The notes under the pieces are model-generated. The model searched no databases. It had not been told where the DNA came from and was given only the letters and a program-made list of their open reading frames with translations. Positions 26,895 through 36,237 of a stretch of 49,117 bases of DNA are shown piece by piece (within the stretch, counting starts at the first letter, position 1; every line of letters begins with the position of its first letter). The DNA is taken from positions 200,326-249,442 of the forward strand of contig NZ_LODI01000024.1 of assembly GCF_001468485.1 (NCBI RefSeq), written 5' to 3'. The stretch is from Pseudoalteromonas sp. H71 (GTDB lineage Bacteria > Pseudomonadota > Gammaproteobacteria > Enterobacterales > Alteromonadaceae). Position numbers and translations under genes: made by a program.

Positions 26895-27431
26895 GTGAAC
26901 TTATATATTCGACTCCTATTATTATTTTTTAAAATTAAGCGTAATAAACACTATCAAGATTTACTTGATACCGTAGATATTGACTACAAAGCACTCCCGA
27001 CTGACTGTGATATTAATCTGCATTTAACTAATTCGCGTTATTTGGCAATGATGGACTTGTCGCGAACGTGGATGACCGAGCGTGTTGGTTTACTTAAGCA
27101 AATAATGAAACGCCGATGGTTTCCTATCGTTAATGCAACAGCAATCACTTATATTCGTGATATAAAACCGATGCAAAAATACACCATTAGCACTAAGTTA
27201 GTAGGGTGGGATCATAAGTATTTTTACATAGAGCAAAAATTCCACTCTGACCGAGGTTTGCATGCTATAGCTTACGTGCGTGGTGTATTTAAAAGCAAAA
27301 AAGGCGTTATAAGTATTGAAGAAATGCTTGAAGTGGCTGGCTTTGAAGGTAAAGCGCCTATTTTGCCAAGCGAAGTAATGCATTGGAAAGAAATGCTTGA
27401 GCAGAAAAAAATGACTAATTTACCAAAGTAA
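26895..27431 (+). CDS. THEM6-like hotdog thioesterase family protein
   Basis: A 178-residue hotdog-fold protein of the 4-hydroxybenzoyl-CoA thioesterase/THEM6-like group. It shows DYKALPTDCDINLHLTNSRYLAMMDLSRT, equivalent to the D/N-containing active-site loop and helix (usually DxxxHxNNxxY), and IRDIKPMQKYTISTKLVGWDHKYFYIEQ as the central strands. The N-terminus (LYIRLLLLFFKI) is hydrophobic and could associate with the membrane. The GTG at 26895 has only a weak ribosome site. The next in-frame ATG is too far in to keep the fold. The substrate is unknown. Confidence 0.8.
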   Translation: MNLYIRLLLLFFKIKRNKHYQDLLDTVDIDYKALPTDCDINLHLTNSRYLAMMDLSRTWMTERVGLLKQIMKRRWFPIVNATAITYIRDIKPMQKYTISTKLVGWDHKYFYIEQKFHSDRGLHAIAYVRGVFKSKKGVISIEEMLEVAGFEGKAPILPSEVMHWKEMLEQKKMTNLPK

Positions 27432-27436
27432 ACGTT

Positions 27437-27458
27437 AAAGGCGCTTAGCGCCTTTCTT
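27437..27458. terminator. Bidirectional terminator between convergent genes
   Basis: AAAGGCGC-TTA-GCGCCTTT is a perfect hairpin followed by CTT. It lies between the stop of the hotdog gene (27431) and the stop of the FlhB-tail gene (27463). Confidence 0.7.
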
Positions 27459-27462
27459 AATG

Positions 27463-27771
27463 TTAAGCTTTTATATTCAACTTACCCTGAAAGTCCTGCC
27501 ATCCTGGTGGAAATTGCCCACGTAATACATACGAAAACGCAATCAGTTCTGCAATCACAAAATAAAGCTCTTTTGGAATTTCCTCACCTAATTCGAGGTG
27601 CGATAAGGTTTTTGCTAAGTCAGGGTCTTCGTGGATCATGATCCCTTTCTGTTTTGCTGCTGCAATGATTTCTTCAGCTAATTCGCCAAAGCCTTTAGCG
27701 CTTACCGTGGGGGCGCTTCCGGTTTCGTATAAAAGGCCAATTGCCGATTTGCTTTTAGGGGGAGCACTCAT
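27463..27771 (-). CDS. FlhB C-terminal-domain-like protein (FhlB type)
   Basis: A 102-residue protein matching only the cytoplasmic tail of FlhB/YscU: AIGLLYETGSAPTVSAKGFGELAEEI, then GIMIHEDPDLAKTL and GEEIPKELYFVIAELIAF. The NPTH autocleavage site and the membrane domain of full FlhB are absent. Stand-alone copies occur in many flagellated proteobacteria and are linked to substrate switching of the flagellar export gate. It follows the FliK-like gene by 2 bp, and FliK signals to FlhB, so the pair probably works together in hook-length or export control. Confidence 0.88.
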   Translation of the reverse strand: MSAPPKSKSAIGLLYETGSAPTVSAKGFGELAEEIIAAAKQKGIMIHEDPDLAKTLSHLELGEEIPKELYFVIAELIAFSYVLRGQFPPGWQDFQGKLNIKA

Positions 27772-27773
27772 AA

Positions 27774-30398
27774 CTACACCTTAATATTAATAATTGCATG
27801 AGATTTATAAAAAGCAGCATGGGTTGCTTCGCCTCGTTTTAGGTTTAGCTCGGCAACTTGTAAGCCATGTTTAGCAAGTTTTGAGCGCAAGTTATCAAGG
27901 TGAGGGTGCGCAATAGCACTCACTTCTTGGCTTGACGCGAGTAACTGACAGTCGAGTGATTTGTCCATTAGCTCGGCTGTAATTTGCAGTTGTCCAAGCT
28001 CGGCATAATCAAAATTTAATCTAACAAACCATACGTTTTTCGGCTCTAGTTTATCTGCCGATGGCTTTTTATATTGCCCAAGAGCTATTTCTGTTTGGGC
28101 TGCTTCTGGCGGTAATTTCATCGGCAATAAAAATTGTGCCAGCGGGTTACTCTCAGGTTGCTGGTTAGGTGTTGAAACATTAACTTGTGTGAGCGTGTTT
28201 TTAACCTGAACAAGCTCTCCAGCAAGCGCTTGAACTTGTGATTGTTGCAGTTGCTCGAGTATTTTTGAACTTGCTTTGCCAGTTTTAAACGTAGGCATAA
28301 GCACCTGTAGTAATGCATCAATACCTGTTTTTGACTCAAAAGTAATAGGGGTTACAGATTGGTTAATAATAGGGGCGGCCAAAATACTGACGGCTAGCTG
28401 CTCAAGCCCTTTGGTGAAGCTACTTTGCAGGGTGTCATGCGTTAAGCTATGAGGTTGCAATGTCGCCAGTATTTCTCTTTGCACAGCAGTCGGGCTGACG
28501 TTACTGCTTGATACCATCCGATTAAAAGCCTGATTAACCAATGCATTTAGGTCAGGTGTTTGTTTAGTGGCTTTAACTTGAATATCGGCTATTTGACTGC
28601 TCAATGGGGGTTTTTCTTCAGAGATTTTTTGAGTTGAGTCATGCGATGGTGGCAGTTTTAAAAGCGGTGTTAATATTTTAGCTTCAATAGGTTGAAGCAT
28701 TTGGCTTTGTGAAGCAATAGTCGCTGTGTTATTAAAAACTGTACTTAAAAGGTTATTATTTGCTGGTGTTAAAGATACAACGTGTGTTTGCTGAGCTGTT
28801 TGGCTATTAGGCTTGGGGATAGGCAGCGTGGCCAGTTTATTATCTGTGTTAGCTTGTTGAACATGACTAAGCCCCACTTTTGTAAGAGGCAGAGAATTTA
28901 GCTCTTTAACTCTAGTTTGTTTTTGCGGTTCGTTATTCAAGGTAGTTTGAACTTGGGCTGTTGAGCTTTTTAATACTTGCTCTGTATTTTTGGCTGCGTG
29001 TTCTGCTTTTATTTGAGTGCTTAACGGTGCAACTGATTGTGTACCTAGCACTGTTTTACCTTGCTGAGTGGTTTTTTCGATTTGTGGCAGCTTATTTTCT
29101 GATGTATTTGTTGTTTTTGCATCAGGTATTTGCAAATGACTACTCACAACTTTGTCGTTAGGAGATTGCCAAACAGCGACATTTGCTTTTATTAACTGCG
29201 TTAACTGCACAATAGGCGGCAGTTGAGAGAAATGCTTAGGTAAAATATTAGCACGATCACCACTGGGCTTTTGCGCATTAGTAGCAACTTGTATACCTGC
29301 ATGCTCAATTACATTAATTTTATTTGTTAAGGGGGGGGCGGCTGTTAACTGCTTGTTTAAAGTGGGTAATGGCGAGAATTGAGCTTTATTTTCGTTTGCA
29401 AACGATTTGTTTTCAAAATAACTAACAGCATCATTAATTCGTGTTTTTAAATCACTAAAACTTGTTTGAAGCCACGATTTTATAGGGCTATGAGTACTCA
29501 CCAATGGGCTTACTTTAATGCTGCTATTATTGTGTGTGGGTGAGGTTGATAAATTAGCGTGTTGCGCAGTCAGTAATTCATTAAAGGGCTTGGAAAAAGA
29601 GTTACTTAGCATCACTTTTGCGTTTTCGGCTTGTGTTTTTATTACTAGCTTGTCTGCTTGATTTGTTAGACTTACTTTTACTGGCGAACGAGGAAGTTCA
29701 GCTAGCTGCGCGTTCGATACTTGTGTAGTAAAAGAACCTGATTTTTGAGGGTGCGTTAAAATGGCTAATTTTGGCGTTGCGTGTAGTTGTGCATTAGGTA
29801 ACAAGCTTGTTAGCATTTTAACCAGCTTCGTTTGGCTTAGCGGCTGTGTATGAACGGTATCAGCAAAGCGATTAATAACATTAATTTGCGCCCCTTTACT
29901 GCTGGTGCTCATAACGAGCTTTAAGGGTTGCTCTGTGCTGAGCAATTGTGCCACGTCTTTATTAATGGCAATACTGGCATTGAACTTATCAATAATTAAT
30001 TTGGGTGCCGGCGTTAAAGCAACCTGAACGGCAAGTGGTTTGCTTTCAACCTCGGCACCGGTACTAATAAAATTGAGTAAGCGCTGTAATTGAGCGGGTT
30101 TGTTAATTGTGAGTGTTGTTACATTGGGTAAAATAGCAAGTTGTTTACCATCTGCACTTAATTGAATATTAGCGCTGGCTATTTTGTCTAAAGATTGAGG
30201 CGCATGGGTTGTACCTAGCCTGAGAGTTTGCCAATGCTTATTAATAAGTACATCGAGAGTGATGGAGTCTTTAGAAAATTGAATGTTTTTAGCCGCAAGT
30301 ACTTCACCTGGTAATTGTGGTAACTCATTGGTTTGGTTATTAGTTGATGAATTGATAACCAATGAATTAGATAATGTTATTTGCGTTGGCGTATTCAT
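27774..30398 (-). CDS. FliK-like flagellar hook-length control protein
   Basis: An 874-residue protein. Residues 1 to about 740 are low-complexity, rich in Gln, Thr, Ser, Asn and Lys and without globular motifs, as in the ruler part of FliK. The C-terminal 130 residues carry the FliK/Flg_hook domain, seen as YAELGQLQITAELMDKSLDCQL and LDNLRSKLAKHGLQVAELNL. FliK measures hook length and switches the export gate through FlhB. At 874 residues it is long compared with E. coli FliK (about 375). It forms a two-gene operon with the FlhB-tail gene, away from any flagellar cluster in the window, so it could be a second FliK-type protein. Confidence 0.85.
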   Translation of the reverse strand: MNTPTQITLSNSLVINSSTNNQTNELPQLPGEVLAAKNIQFSKDSITLDVLINKHWQTLRLGTTHAPQSLDKIASANIQLSADGKQLAILPNVTTLTINKPAQLQRLLNFISTGAEVESKPLAVQVALTPAPKLIIDKFNASIAINKDVAQLLSTEQPLKLVMSTSSKGAQINVINRFADTVHTQPLSQTKLVKMLTSLLPNAQLHATPKLAILTHPQKSGSFTTQVSNAQLAELPRSPVKVSLTNQADKLVIKTQAENAKVMLSNSFSKPFNELLTAQHANLSTSPTHNNSSIKVSPLVSTHSPIKSWLQTSFSDLKTRINDAVSYFENKSFANENKAQFSPLPTLNKQLTAAPPLTNKINVIEHAGIQVATNAQKPSGDRANILPKHFSQLPPIVQLTQLIKANVAVWQSPNDKVVSSHLQIPDAKTTNTSENKLPQIEKTTQQGKTVLGTQSVAPLSTQIKAEHAAKNTEQVLKSSTAQVQTTLNNEPQKQTRVKELNSLPLTKVGLSHVQQANTDNKLATLPIPKPNSQTAQQTHVVSLTPANNNLLSTVFNNTATIASQSQMLQPIEAKILTPLLKLPPSHDSTQKISEEKPPLSSQIADIQVKATKQTPDLNALVNQAFNRMVSSSNVSPTAVQREILATLQPHSLTHDTLQSSFTKGLEQLAVSILAAPIINQSVTPITFESKTGIDALLQVLMPTFKTGKASSKILEQLQQSQVQALAGELVQVKNTLTQVNVSTPNQQPESNPLAQFLLPMKLPPEAAQTEIALGQYKKPSADKLEPKNVWFVRLNFDYAELGQLQITAELMDKSLDCQLLASSQEVSAIAHPHLDNLRSKLAKHGLQVAELNLKRGEATHAAFYKSHAIINIKV

Positions 30399-30511
30399 TA
30401 TTTTAAATCAAGTTTTCTCTATTTTAAGTGAATCGATTTTAAAGCAATATTCGTATTACCCTATCATTATGGTAGACTAACGCCTAATTTTTGGCAGAGA
30501 GAATCGTCATC

Positions 30512-31132
30512 TTGTTACACATTAAGTCCGTCTCCTGCATCAAGCAAGAACGTTGTTTGTTTGCGGACCTTAATTTTAGCCTTAAAAGCGGTCAAATCAT
30601 GCAATTAGCGGGTCCTAACGGGGCTGGTAAAACATCGCTATTGCGTATCATCGCCGGTTTTTCTGCGCCTGATGAAGGCGAGGTTTTGTATCAAGAACGC
30701 TCAATAAATAAATACTATGAAGAGTTTGCTCATGACTTACTTTTTATAGGCCATAAAACGGGTGTTAACATACAGTTGAGCGCTGTTGAAAATGTACGCT
30801 TTTGGTTACGCATCAACGGCTATTCAAATGAGCCCGACCTATATCCGATCTTGGCAAAGCTAGGTCTGGTAGGCCTTGAAGATGTGCCTGTTAGAATGCT
30901 GTCGGCAGGCCAGCAACGACGAGTTGCATTAGTTAGGCTGTGGCTAAGCGACGCAAAGTTATGGGTATTAGACGAACCATTTACCGCACTCGATAAAAGC
31001 GGTGTTGCATTTTTGCAGCAGCGATTTACTCAACATCTAAATAATAATGGCGCCATATTATTAACTACTCACCAAGATTTAACCGCTCATTTTAGTGATT
31101 TACAAACAGTCACATTGGAGTATCGTCACTGA
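30512..31132 (+). CDS. ccmA: Cytochrome c biogenesis ABC transporter ATPase CcmA
   Basis: About 206 residues. ABC ATPase motifs are Walker A GPNGAGKTS, signature LSAGQQRRVALVRLW, Walker B LWVLDEPFTALD and the switch His LTTHQDL. With CcmB it forms the ATPase that releases holo-CcmE from CcmCD during system I cytochrome c maturation. The frame stays open from 30491. I prefer the TTG at 30512 because it yields LHIKSVSCIKQE, the usual CcmA start, with GAGAG about 10 nt upstream. It is the first gene of ccmABCDEFGHI, divergent from the FliK-like gene, and its stop overlaps the ccmB ATG. Confidence 0.92.
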   Translation: MLHIKSVSCIKQERCLFADLNFSLKSGQIMQLAGPNGAGKTSLLRIIAGFSAPDEGEVLYQERSINKYYEEFAHDLLFIGHKTGVNIQLSAVENVRFWLRINGYSNEPDLYPILAKLGLVGLEDVPVRMLSAGQQRRVALVRLWLSDAKLWVLDEPFTALDKSGVAFLQQRFTQHLNNNGAILLTTHQDLTAHFSDLQTVTLEYRH

Positions 31133-31818
31133 TGACTCGTCAACACTCTTATTGGTTACTATTTAGCGCGGTTTTTATTAAAGATGTGAAGCTTGCTTTT
31201 CGCCAGCGAGCTGAAATTGTAAACCCAATATTGTTTTTTTTAATTGTTATTTCTTTGTTTCCGTTAGCAATAGGTCCTGAGCCCGGTCTGCTTGCTAGAA
31301 TGGCGCCCGGTATTATTTGGGTTGCCGCTTTACTCTCTACCATGTTGGGTTTAGATAAATTGTTTAGAGATGATTTTAATGATGGATCTCTTGAGCAGTT
31401 AATTGCTTCATCGTACCCTTTGTCACTCACAGTGCTTGCGAAAGTAGCAGCCCATTGGGTGGTAACGGGATTGCCCCTAGTGCTCATGACACCACTGTTT
31501 GCGTTGTTACTTAACTTAGACAGTAATGCGCTGGTGGCCACTGTTTTAACGTTATTACTGGGTACACCGTTATTAAGCTTTATTGGTGCAATAGGGGCTG
31601 GGCTGACTGTTGGGCTACAAAAAGGGGGTATTTTGATGAGTTTACTCGTACTGCCTTTGTACATTCCTGTTCTAATTTTTGCAACGTCGGCTATCGATAC
31701 CAGTGTTATGTCGCTGGATTATAGCGGGCAACTTGCCATCCTTGGTGCTATGTTAGTCATCGCTATTATTAGCGCACCAATCGCCATATCGTCAGCTTTA
31801 AAAGTGAGTATAAGTTAA
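31132..31818 (+). CDS. ccmB: Haem exporter membrane protein CcmB
   Basis: A 228-residue inner-membrane protein with six hydrophobic segments. It has the CcmB-typical N-terminus FIKDVKLAFRQRAEIVNPILFF and ends ISSALKVSIS. It is the permease partner of CcmA. It overlaps ccmA and ccmC by a base each (TGATG-type and TAATG junctions), showing a tightly coupled operon. Confidence 0.95.
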   Translation: MTRQHSYWLLFSAVFIKDVKLAFRQRAEIVNPILFFLIVISLFPLAIGPEPGLLARMAPGIIWVAALLSTMLGLDKLFRDDFNDGSLEQLIASSYPLSLTVLAKVAAHWVVTGLPLVLMTPLFALLLNLDSNALVATVLTLLLGTPLLSFIGAIGAGLTVGLQKGGILMSLLVLPLYIPVLIFATSAIDTSVMSLDYSGQLAILGAMLVIAIISAPIAISSALKVSIS

Positions 31819-32555
31819 TGTGGAAGTGGTTACATCCCTATGCTAAAGCAGAGCGTGCATACCAGTTATGCAATACGTTCTTGCCTTATTTTGCCGTAGT
31901 TACGGTTGTTAGTATGCTCGTTGGTTGGGTGTGGGGGCTTGGTTTTGCACCTGCCGATTACCAACAAAAAGACAGCTACCGTATCATTTTTATTCATGTT
32001 CCTTCTGCCATTTTATCAATGGGGGCATATTCCTCTATGGCCATTGCAGCTATTGTTGCACTTGTATGGCAACTCAGAAATGCAGAACTTGCCGTAATTG
32101 CGATAGCCCCTGTTGGCGCATGTATGACGGCAATAGCACTGATAACCGGGGCTGCATGGGGTAAACCTATGTGGGGCGCTTGGTGGGTGTGGGATGCACG
32201 ACTCACATCGGAGCTTATTTTATTATTTTTATATTTGGGCGTCATTTCGTTATACCACGCTTTTGAAGATAAAAAGGCGGCAGGTCGCGCGGCTTCAATT
32301 TTGGCTATTGTAGGGGTGATTAACTTACCAATAATTCACTTTTCGGTTGAATGGTGGAATACCCTTCATCAAGGAGCAAGCATTACTAAATTCAATACCA
32401 ATGCAGTTGACCCAAGCATGTTTTGGCCATTAATGGTAAATATTTTAGCCTTTGCAGCGTTTGTTGGCACCGTCACTTTAATTCGTCTTAAAAATGAAAT
32501 TTTGCAACGAGAAAAGCATCGCCCATGGGTGCGCCAGTTGCTTAATAGGGGGTAA
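31818..32555 (+). CDS. ccmC: Haem-handling protein CcmC
   Basis: A 245-residue integral membrane protein with six helices. The WWD haem-binding motif is seen as WGAWWVWDARLTSELILLFLYLG. Flanking His residues (FIHVPSA near residue 55; IIHFSVEWW near 180) match the haem ligands. It delivers haem to CcmE in the periplasm. The ATG overlaps the ccmB stop. Confidence 0.96.
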   Translation: MWKWLHPYAKAERAYQLCNTFLPYFAVVTVVSMLVGWVWGLGFAPADYQQKDSYRIIFIHVPSAILSMGAYSSMAIAAIVALVWQLRNAELAVIAIAPVGACMTAIALITGAAWGKPMWGAWWVWDARLTSELILLFLYLGVISLYHAFEDKKAAGRAASILAIVGVINLPIIHFSVEWWNTLHQGASITKFNTNAVDPSMFWPLMVNILAFAAFVGTVTLIRLKNEILQREKHRPWVRQLLNRG

Positions 32556-32557
32556 TT

Positions 32558-32761
32558 ATGCAGTTTGACTCTTTTTCTGATTTTATTGCAATGGGAGGCT
32601 ATGGGTTTTATGTATGGCTTTCATTTGGTACATGTGCACTTATTTTACTGGGTATTTTAGTGGGCTCTTTAAGAGATACTAAACGTATTATGGCTTCAGT
32701 AGAGCAACAAATTGTGCGCGAAGAGCGTATTAAGCAAGCCAAGCAGGAGCAAGCATCATGA
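32558..32761 (+). CDS. ccmD: Haem exporter small subunit CcmD
   Basis: A 67-residue protein with one transmembrane helix and the conserved N-terminal [16 protein letters not shown], followed by a charged cytoplasmic tail (RIKQAKQEQ). CcmD keeps CcmC and CcmE together and helps release holo-CcmE. It lies 2 bp after ccmC, and its stop overlaps the ccmE ATG by 4 bp. Confidence 0.94.
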   Translation: MQFDSFSDFIAMGGYGFYVWLSFGTCALILLGILVGSLRDTKRIMASVEQQIVREERIKQAKQEQAS

Positions 32762-33237
32762 ATCCCAGACGTAAAAAACGCTTATTAGTCATTGTTGCTA
32801 TTTTATTCGGTTTGGGATCATCGATAGGTTTAGTGCTTTACGCTTTACAAGAAAACATAAACTTATTTTATACCCCAAGTGAATTGATTGACGGCAAAGG
32901 CCCGAATAAAGAAAAACCATTTATCGGCCAAAAACTGCGTATTGGTGGCATGGTCGTCCCAGGGTCTGTTGATAGAAACGAGAAAAGCTTAGAAGTAAGC
33001 TTTAAATTAATTGATACAGGTCCATTAGTTACCGTGAAGTACCAAGGTATATTACCTGATCTGTTTCGCGAGGGGCAGGGCATTGTTGCGCAAGGTGTTT
33101 TAATTGAACCTAATGTCATTGAAGCGTTTGAAGTACTGGCCAAGCATGATGAAGAATACATGCCGGCAGAAGTTGCTGAGGCGGTTAAAGGCATTAAGCA
33201 CGAAAAACCAAAATACAACCTAGATAGTGGTAATTAG
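32758..33237 (+). CDS. ccmE: Haem chaperone CcmE
   Basis: A 159-residue periplasmic haem chaperone with an N-terminal signal anchor (about 8-28) and an OB-fold domain. The haem-attachment site [10 protein letters not shown] places His at residue 130, the same number as in E. coli, followed by the conserved Tyr. It receives haem from CcmC and passes it to CcmF. Confidence 0.96.
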   Translation: MNPRRKKRLLVIVAILFGLGSSIGLVLYALQENINLFYTPSELIDGKGPNKEKPFIGQKLRIGGMVVPGSVDRNEKSLEVSFKLIDTGPLVTVKYQGILPDLFREGQGIVAQGVLIEPNVIEAFEVLAKHDEEYMPAEVAEAVKGIKHEKPKYNLDSGN

Positions 33238-33239
33238 CT

Positions 33240-35210
33240 ATGATCCCAGAAATTGGTTACTTTTCTTTAACGCTCGCCATGGTGCTGAGCGTTTTATTAT
33301 GTATTTTTCCACTTTGGGGCGCACATACAGGTAATCTTCGCTTAATGCGTGCAGCCCCCTCTTTAGCTATTGGTCAGTTTGCGTTTGTGTTAATTTCGTT
33401 TGCTGCGCTTATATACGCAAGTTTAACTGATGATTTTACCGTGTCATATGTGGCTTATCATTCAAGTAGCACACTGCCTTGGTATTACAAAATAACATCG
33501 ACTTGGGGCGGCCATGAAGGAGCAATTTTGCTTTGGTTAGTGATGCAAGCTGGATGGACTGCTGTCGTAGCTGCTCGCTCAAAGTCATTACCTTGGGTTT
33601 TACGTGCCCGTGTTTTAGGTGTACTTGGCTTCTTAGGAGTCGGCTTCATGATGTATACCTTACTTCTATCAAGCCCATTTGAACGTTTACTTCCTTACTT
33701 TCCGGTAGAAGGACGAGATTTAAATCCGCTTTTACAAGATCCCGGTATGATTATTCACCCGCCATTACTTTACATGGGCTATGTTGGCTTATCGGTTGCA
33801 TTTTCGTTTGCAATTGCAGCACTTTTAACTGGAAAACTCGACAATACATGGGCTAAATGGTCACGCCCGTGGACAATGACCGCGTGGGGCTTTTTAAGCC
33901 TAGGTATTACAATTGGCAGTTGGTGGGCTTATGCAGAACTTGGCTGGGGTGGCTGGTGGTTTTGGGATCCAGTAGAAAACGCGTCGCTAATGCCATGGCT
34001 TGTTGCAACCGCTTTGCTTCATTCGTTGAGCGTGACAGAAAAGCGCGGTATTTTTAAATCGTGGACCGTTTTACTGGCAATTGCTGCATTTTCGTTAAGC
34101 TTGCTAGGCACGTTTATCGTGCGTTCAGGCATTATTGTATCTGTTCATGCGTTTGCAACAGATCCAGACAGAGGTTTGTTTATACTTGCCTTTTTGGGAA
34201 TAGTTGTTGGGGGTGGTTTAGCGCTTTATGCACTTAGGGTATCGCAGGTTCACAGCGAAGGTCGATACAAGTTTGTATCGCGCGAAGTGGCATTATGGCT
34301 AAATAATATCTTTTTAGTTGTGGCAACTTTAATTGTACTACTAGGTACTTTATTGCCTATGGTGCATAAAGAAATGGGCTTAGGCAGTATTTCTATAGGC
34401 GAACCATTTTTTAATAAGATGTTTGCAATACTACTGGTGCCATTTGCTATTTTAATGGGTATTGGTCCTTTTTTACGCTGGAAGCAAAACAAATGGGCGT
34501 TTTTACAAAATAAAATCGCGGTAGGTGTTTTGGCCAGTGTGGCAATTACTTGTGTATGGTTATTCTCAGCTTACGATGAAGTCACACCGCTTACGCTATT
34601 AGCAACAACGCTGGGTGTGTGGGTTGCCATTTCAACCTTGATTGACATAGTGACTAAAGCTGCAGTGCATGGCACATTAAAAGAAGGGTTAAAACGCTTA
34701 GGTGTTAGTTATTGGGCCATGGTGTTGGGCCACATTGGTATGGCATTTGTTATTGCGGGTGTTGCGCTAACCTCTGCGTACTCGGTTGAGCGCGACGTAT
34801 CAATGAAGCAGGGTGATACAGTGCAGCTAAACCAATATAACTACCGTTTTGAAGGCGTTAAAACAATTCGTGGACCTAATTACAGTGGCCATGCTGGTGT
34901 TGTTACGGTGCTAAAAAACGATGACGTAGTGACTCGTTTGTACGCTGAAAAACGTAAATACGACATTGGCATGCAATTCATGACAGAAGCTGCCATTGAT
35001 GCTGGTTTTACACGTGATTTATACCTTGCTCTAGGCGAGCAATTAAGCCAAGGAGCTTGGTCGCTTCGCATATACCATAAGCCGTTTGTGCGTTGGTTAT
35101 GGATTGGTGGTGTATTAATTTCACTTGCAGGGTTTATGATTTTGTTTGATAAACGTTACCGTACATCTGCAAAAACAGCTCGAAAAGCTGCGGCGGAGAG
35201 CGTGTTATGA
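33240..35210 (+). CDS. ccmF: Cytochrome c haem lyase subunit CcmF
   Basis: A 656-residue membrane protein with about 14 hydrophobic segments. The WWD domain is GWGGWWFWDPVENASLMPW, and the neighbouring conserved His residues are in DPGMIIHPPLLYMGY and IIVSVHAFATDP. CcmF with CcmH and CcmI attaches haem to apocytochrome c. It overlaps the start of the thioredoxin-like ccmG by 4 bp. Confidence 0.96.
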   Translation: MIPEIGYFSLTLAMVLSVLLCIFPLWGAHTGNLRLMRAAPSLAIGQFAFVLISFAALIYASLTDDFTVSYVAYHSSSTLPWYYKITSTWGGHEGAILLWLVMQAGWTAVVAARSKSLPWVLRARVLGVLGFLGVGFMMYTLLLSSPFERLLPYFPVEGRDLNPLLQDPGMIIHPPLLYMGYVGLSVAFSFAIAALLTGKLDNTWAKWSRPWTMTAWGFLSLGITIGSWWAYAELGWGGWWFWDPVENASLMPWLVATALLHSLSVTEKRGIFKSWTVLLAIAAFSLSLLGTFIVRSGIIVSVHAFATDPDRGLFILAFLGIVVGGGLALYALRVSQVHSEGRYKFVSREVALWLNNIFLVVATLIVLLGTLLPMVHKEMGLGSISIGEPFFNKMFAILLVPFAILMGIGPFLRWKQNKWAFLQNKIAVGVLASVAITCVWLFSAYDEVTPLTLLATTLGVWVAISTLIDIVTKAAVHGTLKEGLKRLGVSYWAMVLGHIGMAFVIAGVALTSAYSVERDVSMKQGDTVQLNQYNYRFEGVKTIRGPNYSGHAGVVTVLKNDDVVTRLYAEKRKYDIGMQFMTEAAIDAGFTRDLYLALGEQLSQGAWSLRIYHKPFVRWLWIGGVLISLAGFMILFDKRYRTSAKTARKAAAESVL

Positions 35211-35776
35211 ACCGTAAATTGTTAGCCATAGCGCCTCTTTTAGCCTTTGCTTTTATTTGTATATTTTTGTACCAAGGGCTGTTTGCAAACCCACGTGAAA
35301 TACAAACAGGGCGAATTGGCCATGAAATGCCGGCTTTTACCCTTCCTGATTTAATGCAAGACAACAAGCAATGGACCAACGAAGCGTTAAAAGGCGAGGT
35401 TTATTTATTGAATGTGTGGGGCACGTGGTGCCCAACCTGTTTAGCTGAGCTGGGTTACTTAACAAAGTTGCGAGAGCAAGGCGTTAAAATTATTGGCTTG
35501 TATTATGTGCAAGGTTACGACGCAGACTTTGATGGTCCTTTTGACATGCAAGCACTACGTACTGAAGTACAAGACATGCTTGAGCGTGCGGGTAATCCTT
35601 ATCAGTTTAATATTTTGGATTTACACCGCACGCTGTCGTTAGATTTGGGCGTATCGGGTGCGCCAGAAACATTTTTAATCGATAAAAACGGCACCATTTT
35701 GCTACACCATACCGGTGATATTAATCCACGAGTATGGCGTTCTAAATTTGCACCTATGATGCAGGAGCTTAAATAA
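35207..35776 (+). CDS. ccmG: Thiol:disulfide interchange protein CcmG/DsbE
   Basis: A 189-residue membrane-anchored thioredoxin-like protein. It has an N-terminal anchor (about 5-25), the active site WGTWCPTCLAEL (CPTC) and the conserved cis-Pro segment GVSGAPETFLID. It reduces the CXXCH motif of apocytochromes in the periplasm. It overlaps ccmF by 4 bp and ccmH by 1 bp. Confidence 0.96.
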   Translation: MNRKLLAIAPLLAFAFICIFLYQGLFANPREIQTGRIGHEMPAFTLPDLMQDNKQWTNEALKGEVYLLNVWGTWCPTCLAELGYLTKLREQGVKIIGLYYVQGYDADFDGPFDMQALRTEVQDMLERAGNPYQFNILDLHRTLSLDLGVSGAPETFLIDKNGTILLHHTGDINPRVWRSKFAPMMQELK

Positions 35777-36237
35777 TGAAGTGGCTATTGTTTTCACTCA
35801 GCCTTTTACTAACGACAAGCGCATTAGCACAAGCTGATCGCTACGTATTTGATACCGACGAGCAAGCGGTTCGTTTTGAAGAGCTTACAAAAGAACTTCG
35901 TTGTCCTAAGTGTCAAAACCAAAATATTGCAGATTCAGACGCTATTGTTGCCAAAGACCTTCGTGAAAGAGTGGTAGAGCTAGTTAAAGAAGGCAACACA
36001 AAAGATGAAGTTATTGACTACATGATTGACCGCTATGGTTATTTTGTTCATTACGACCCACCTGTGACACCTGCAACACTGGTGCTTTGGGTATTGCCGG
36101 TACTCATTGTTATTGTTGGTTTTGGTTTTATTGTAATTCGTCAGCGTAAAGCGTCTGTAAAGCAGACCTGGAGCAACCAAGATGAAGTACTTTTAAATAA
36201 GCTAATTGAACAAAATAAACGTCAGGAGCAAAGTTAA
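35776..36237 (+). CDS. ccmH: Cytochrome c maturation protein CcmH
   Basis: A 153-residue protein with a signal peptide (ending SALAQ), the CXXC motif in LRCPKCQNQNIADSDA, a three-helix domain with DYMIDRYGYFVHYDPP and one C-terminal transmembrane helix. This is the short CcmH form. The TPR part is encoded separately as ccmI next door. Confidence 0.95.
   Translation: MKWLLFSLSLLLTTSALAQADRYVFDTDEQAVRFEELTKELRCPKCQNQNIADSDAIVAKDLRERVVELVKEGNTKDEVIDYMIDRYGYFVHYDPPVTPATLVLWVLPVLIVIVGFGFIVIRQRKASVKQTWSNQDEVLLNKLIEQNKRQEQS

Noticed and set aside
31149..31664. A 171-codon open frame antisense to ccmB
   Set aside because: It is the reverse-strand shadow of a hydrophobic gene and has no start signal.
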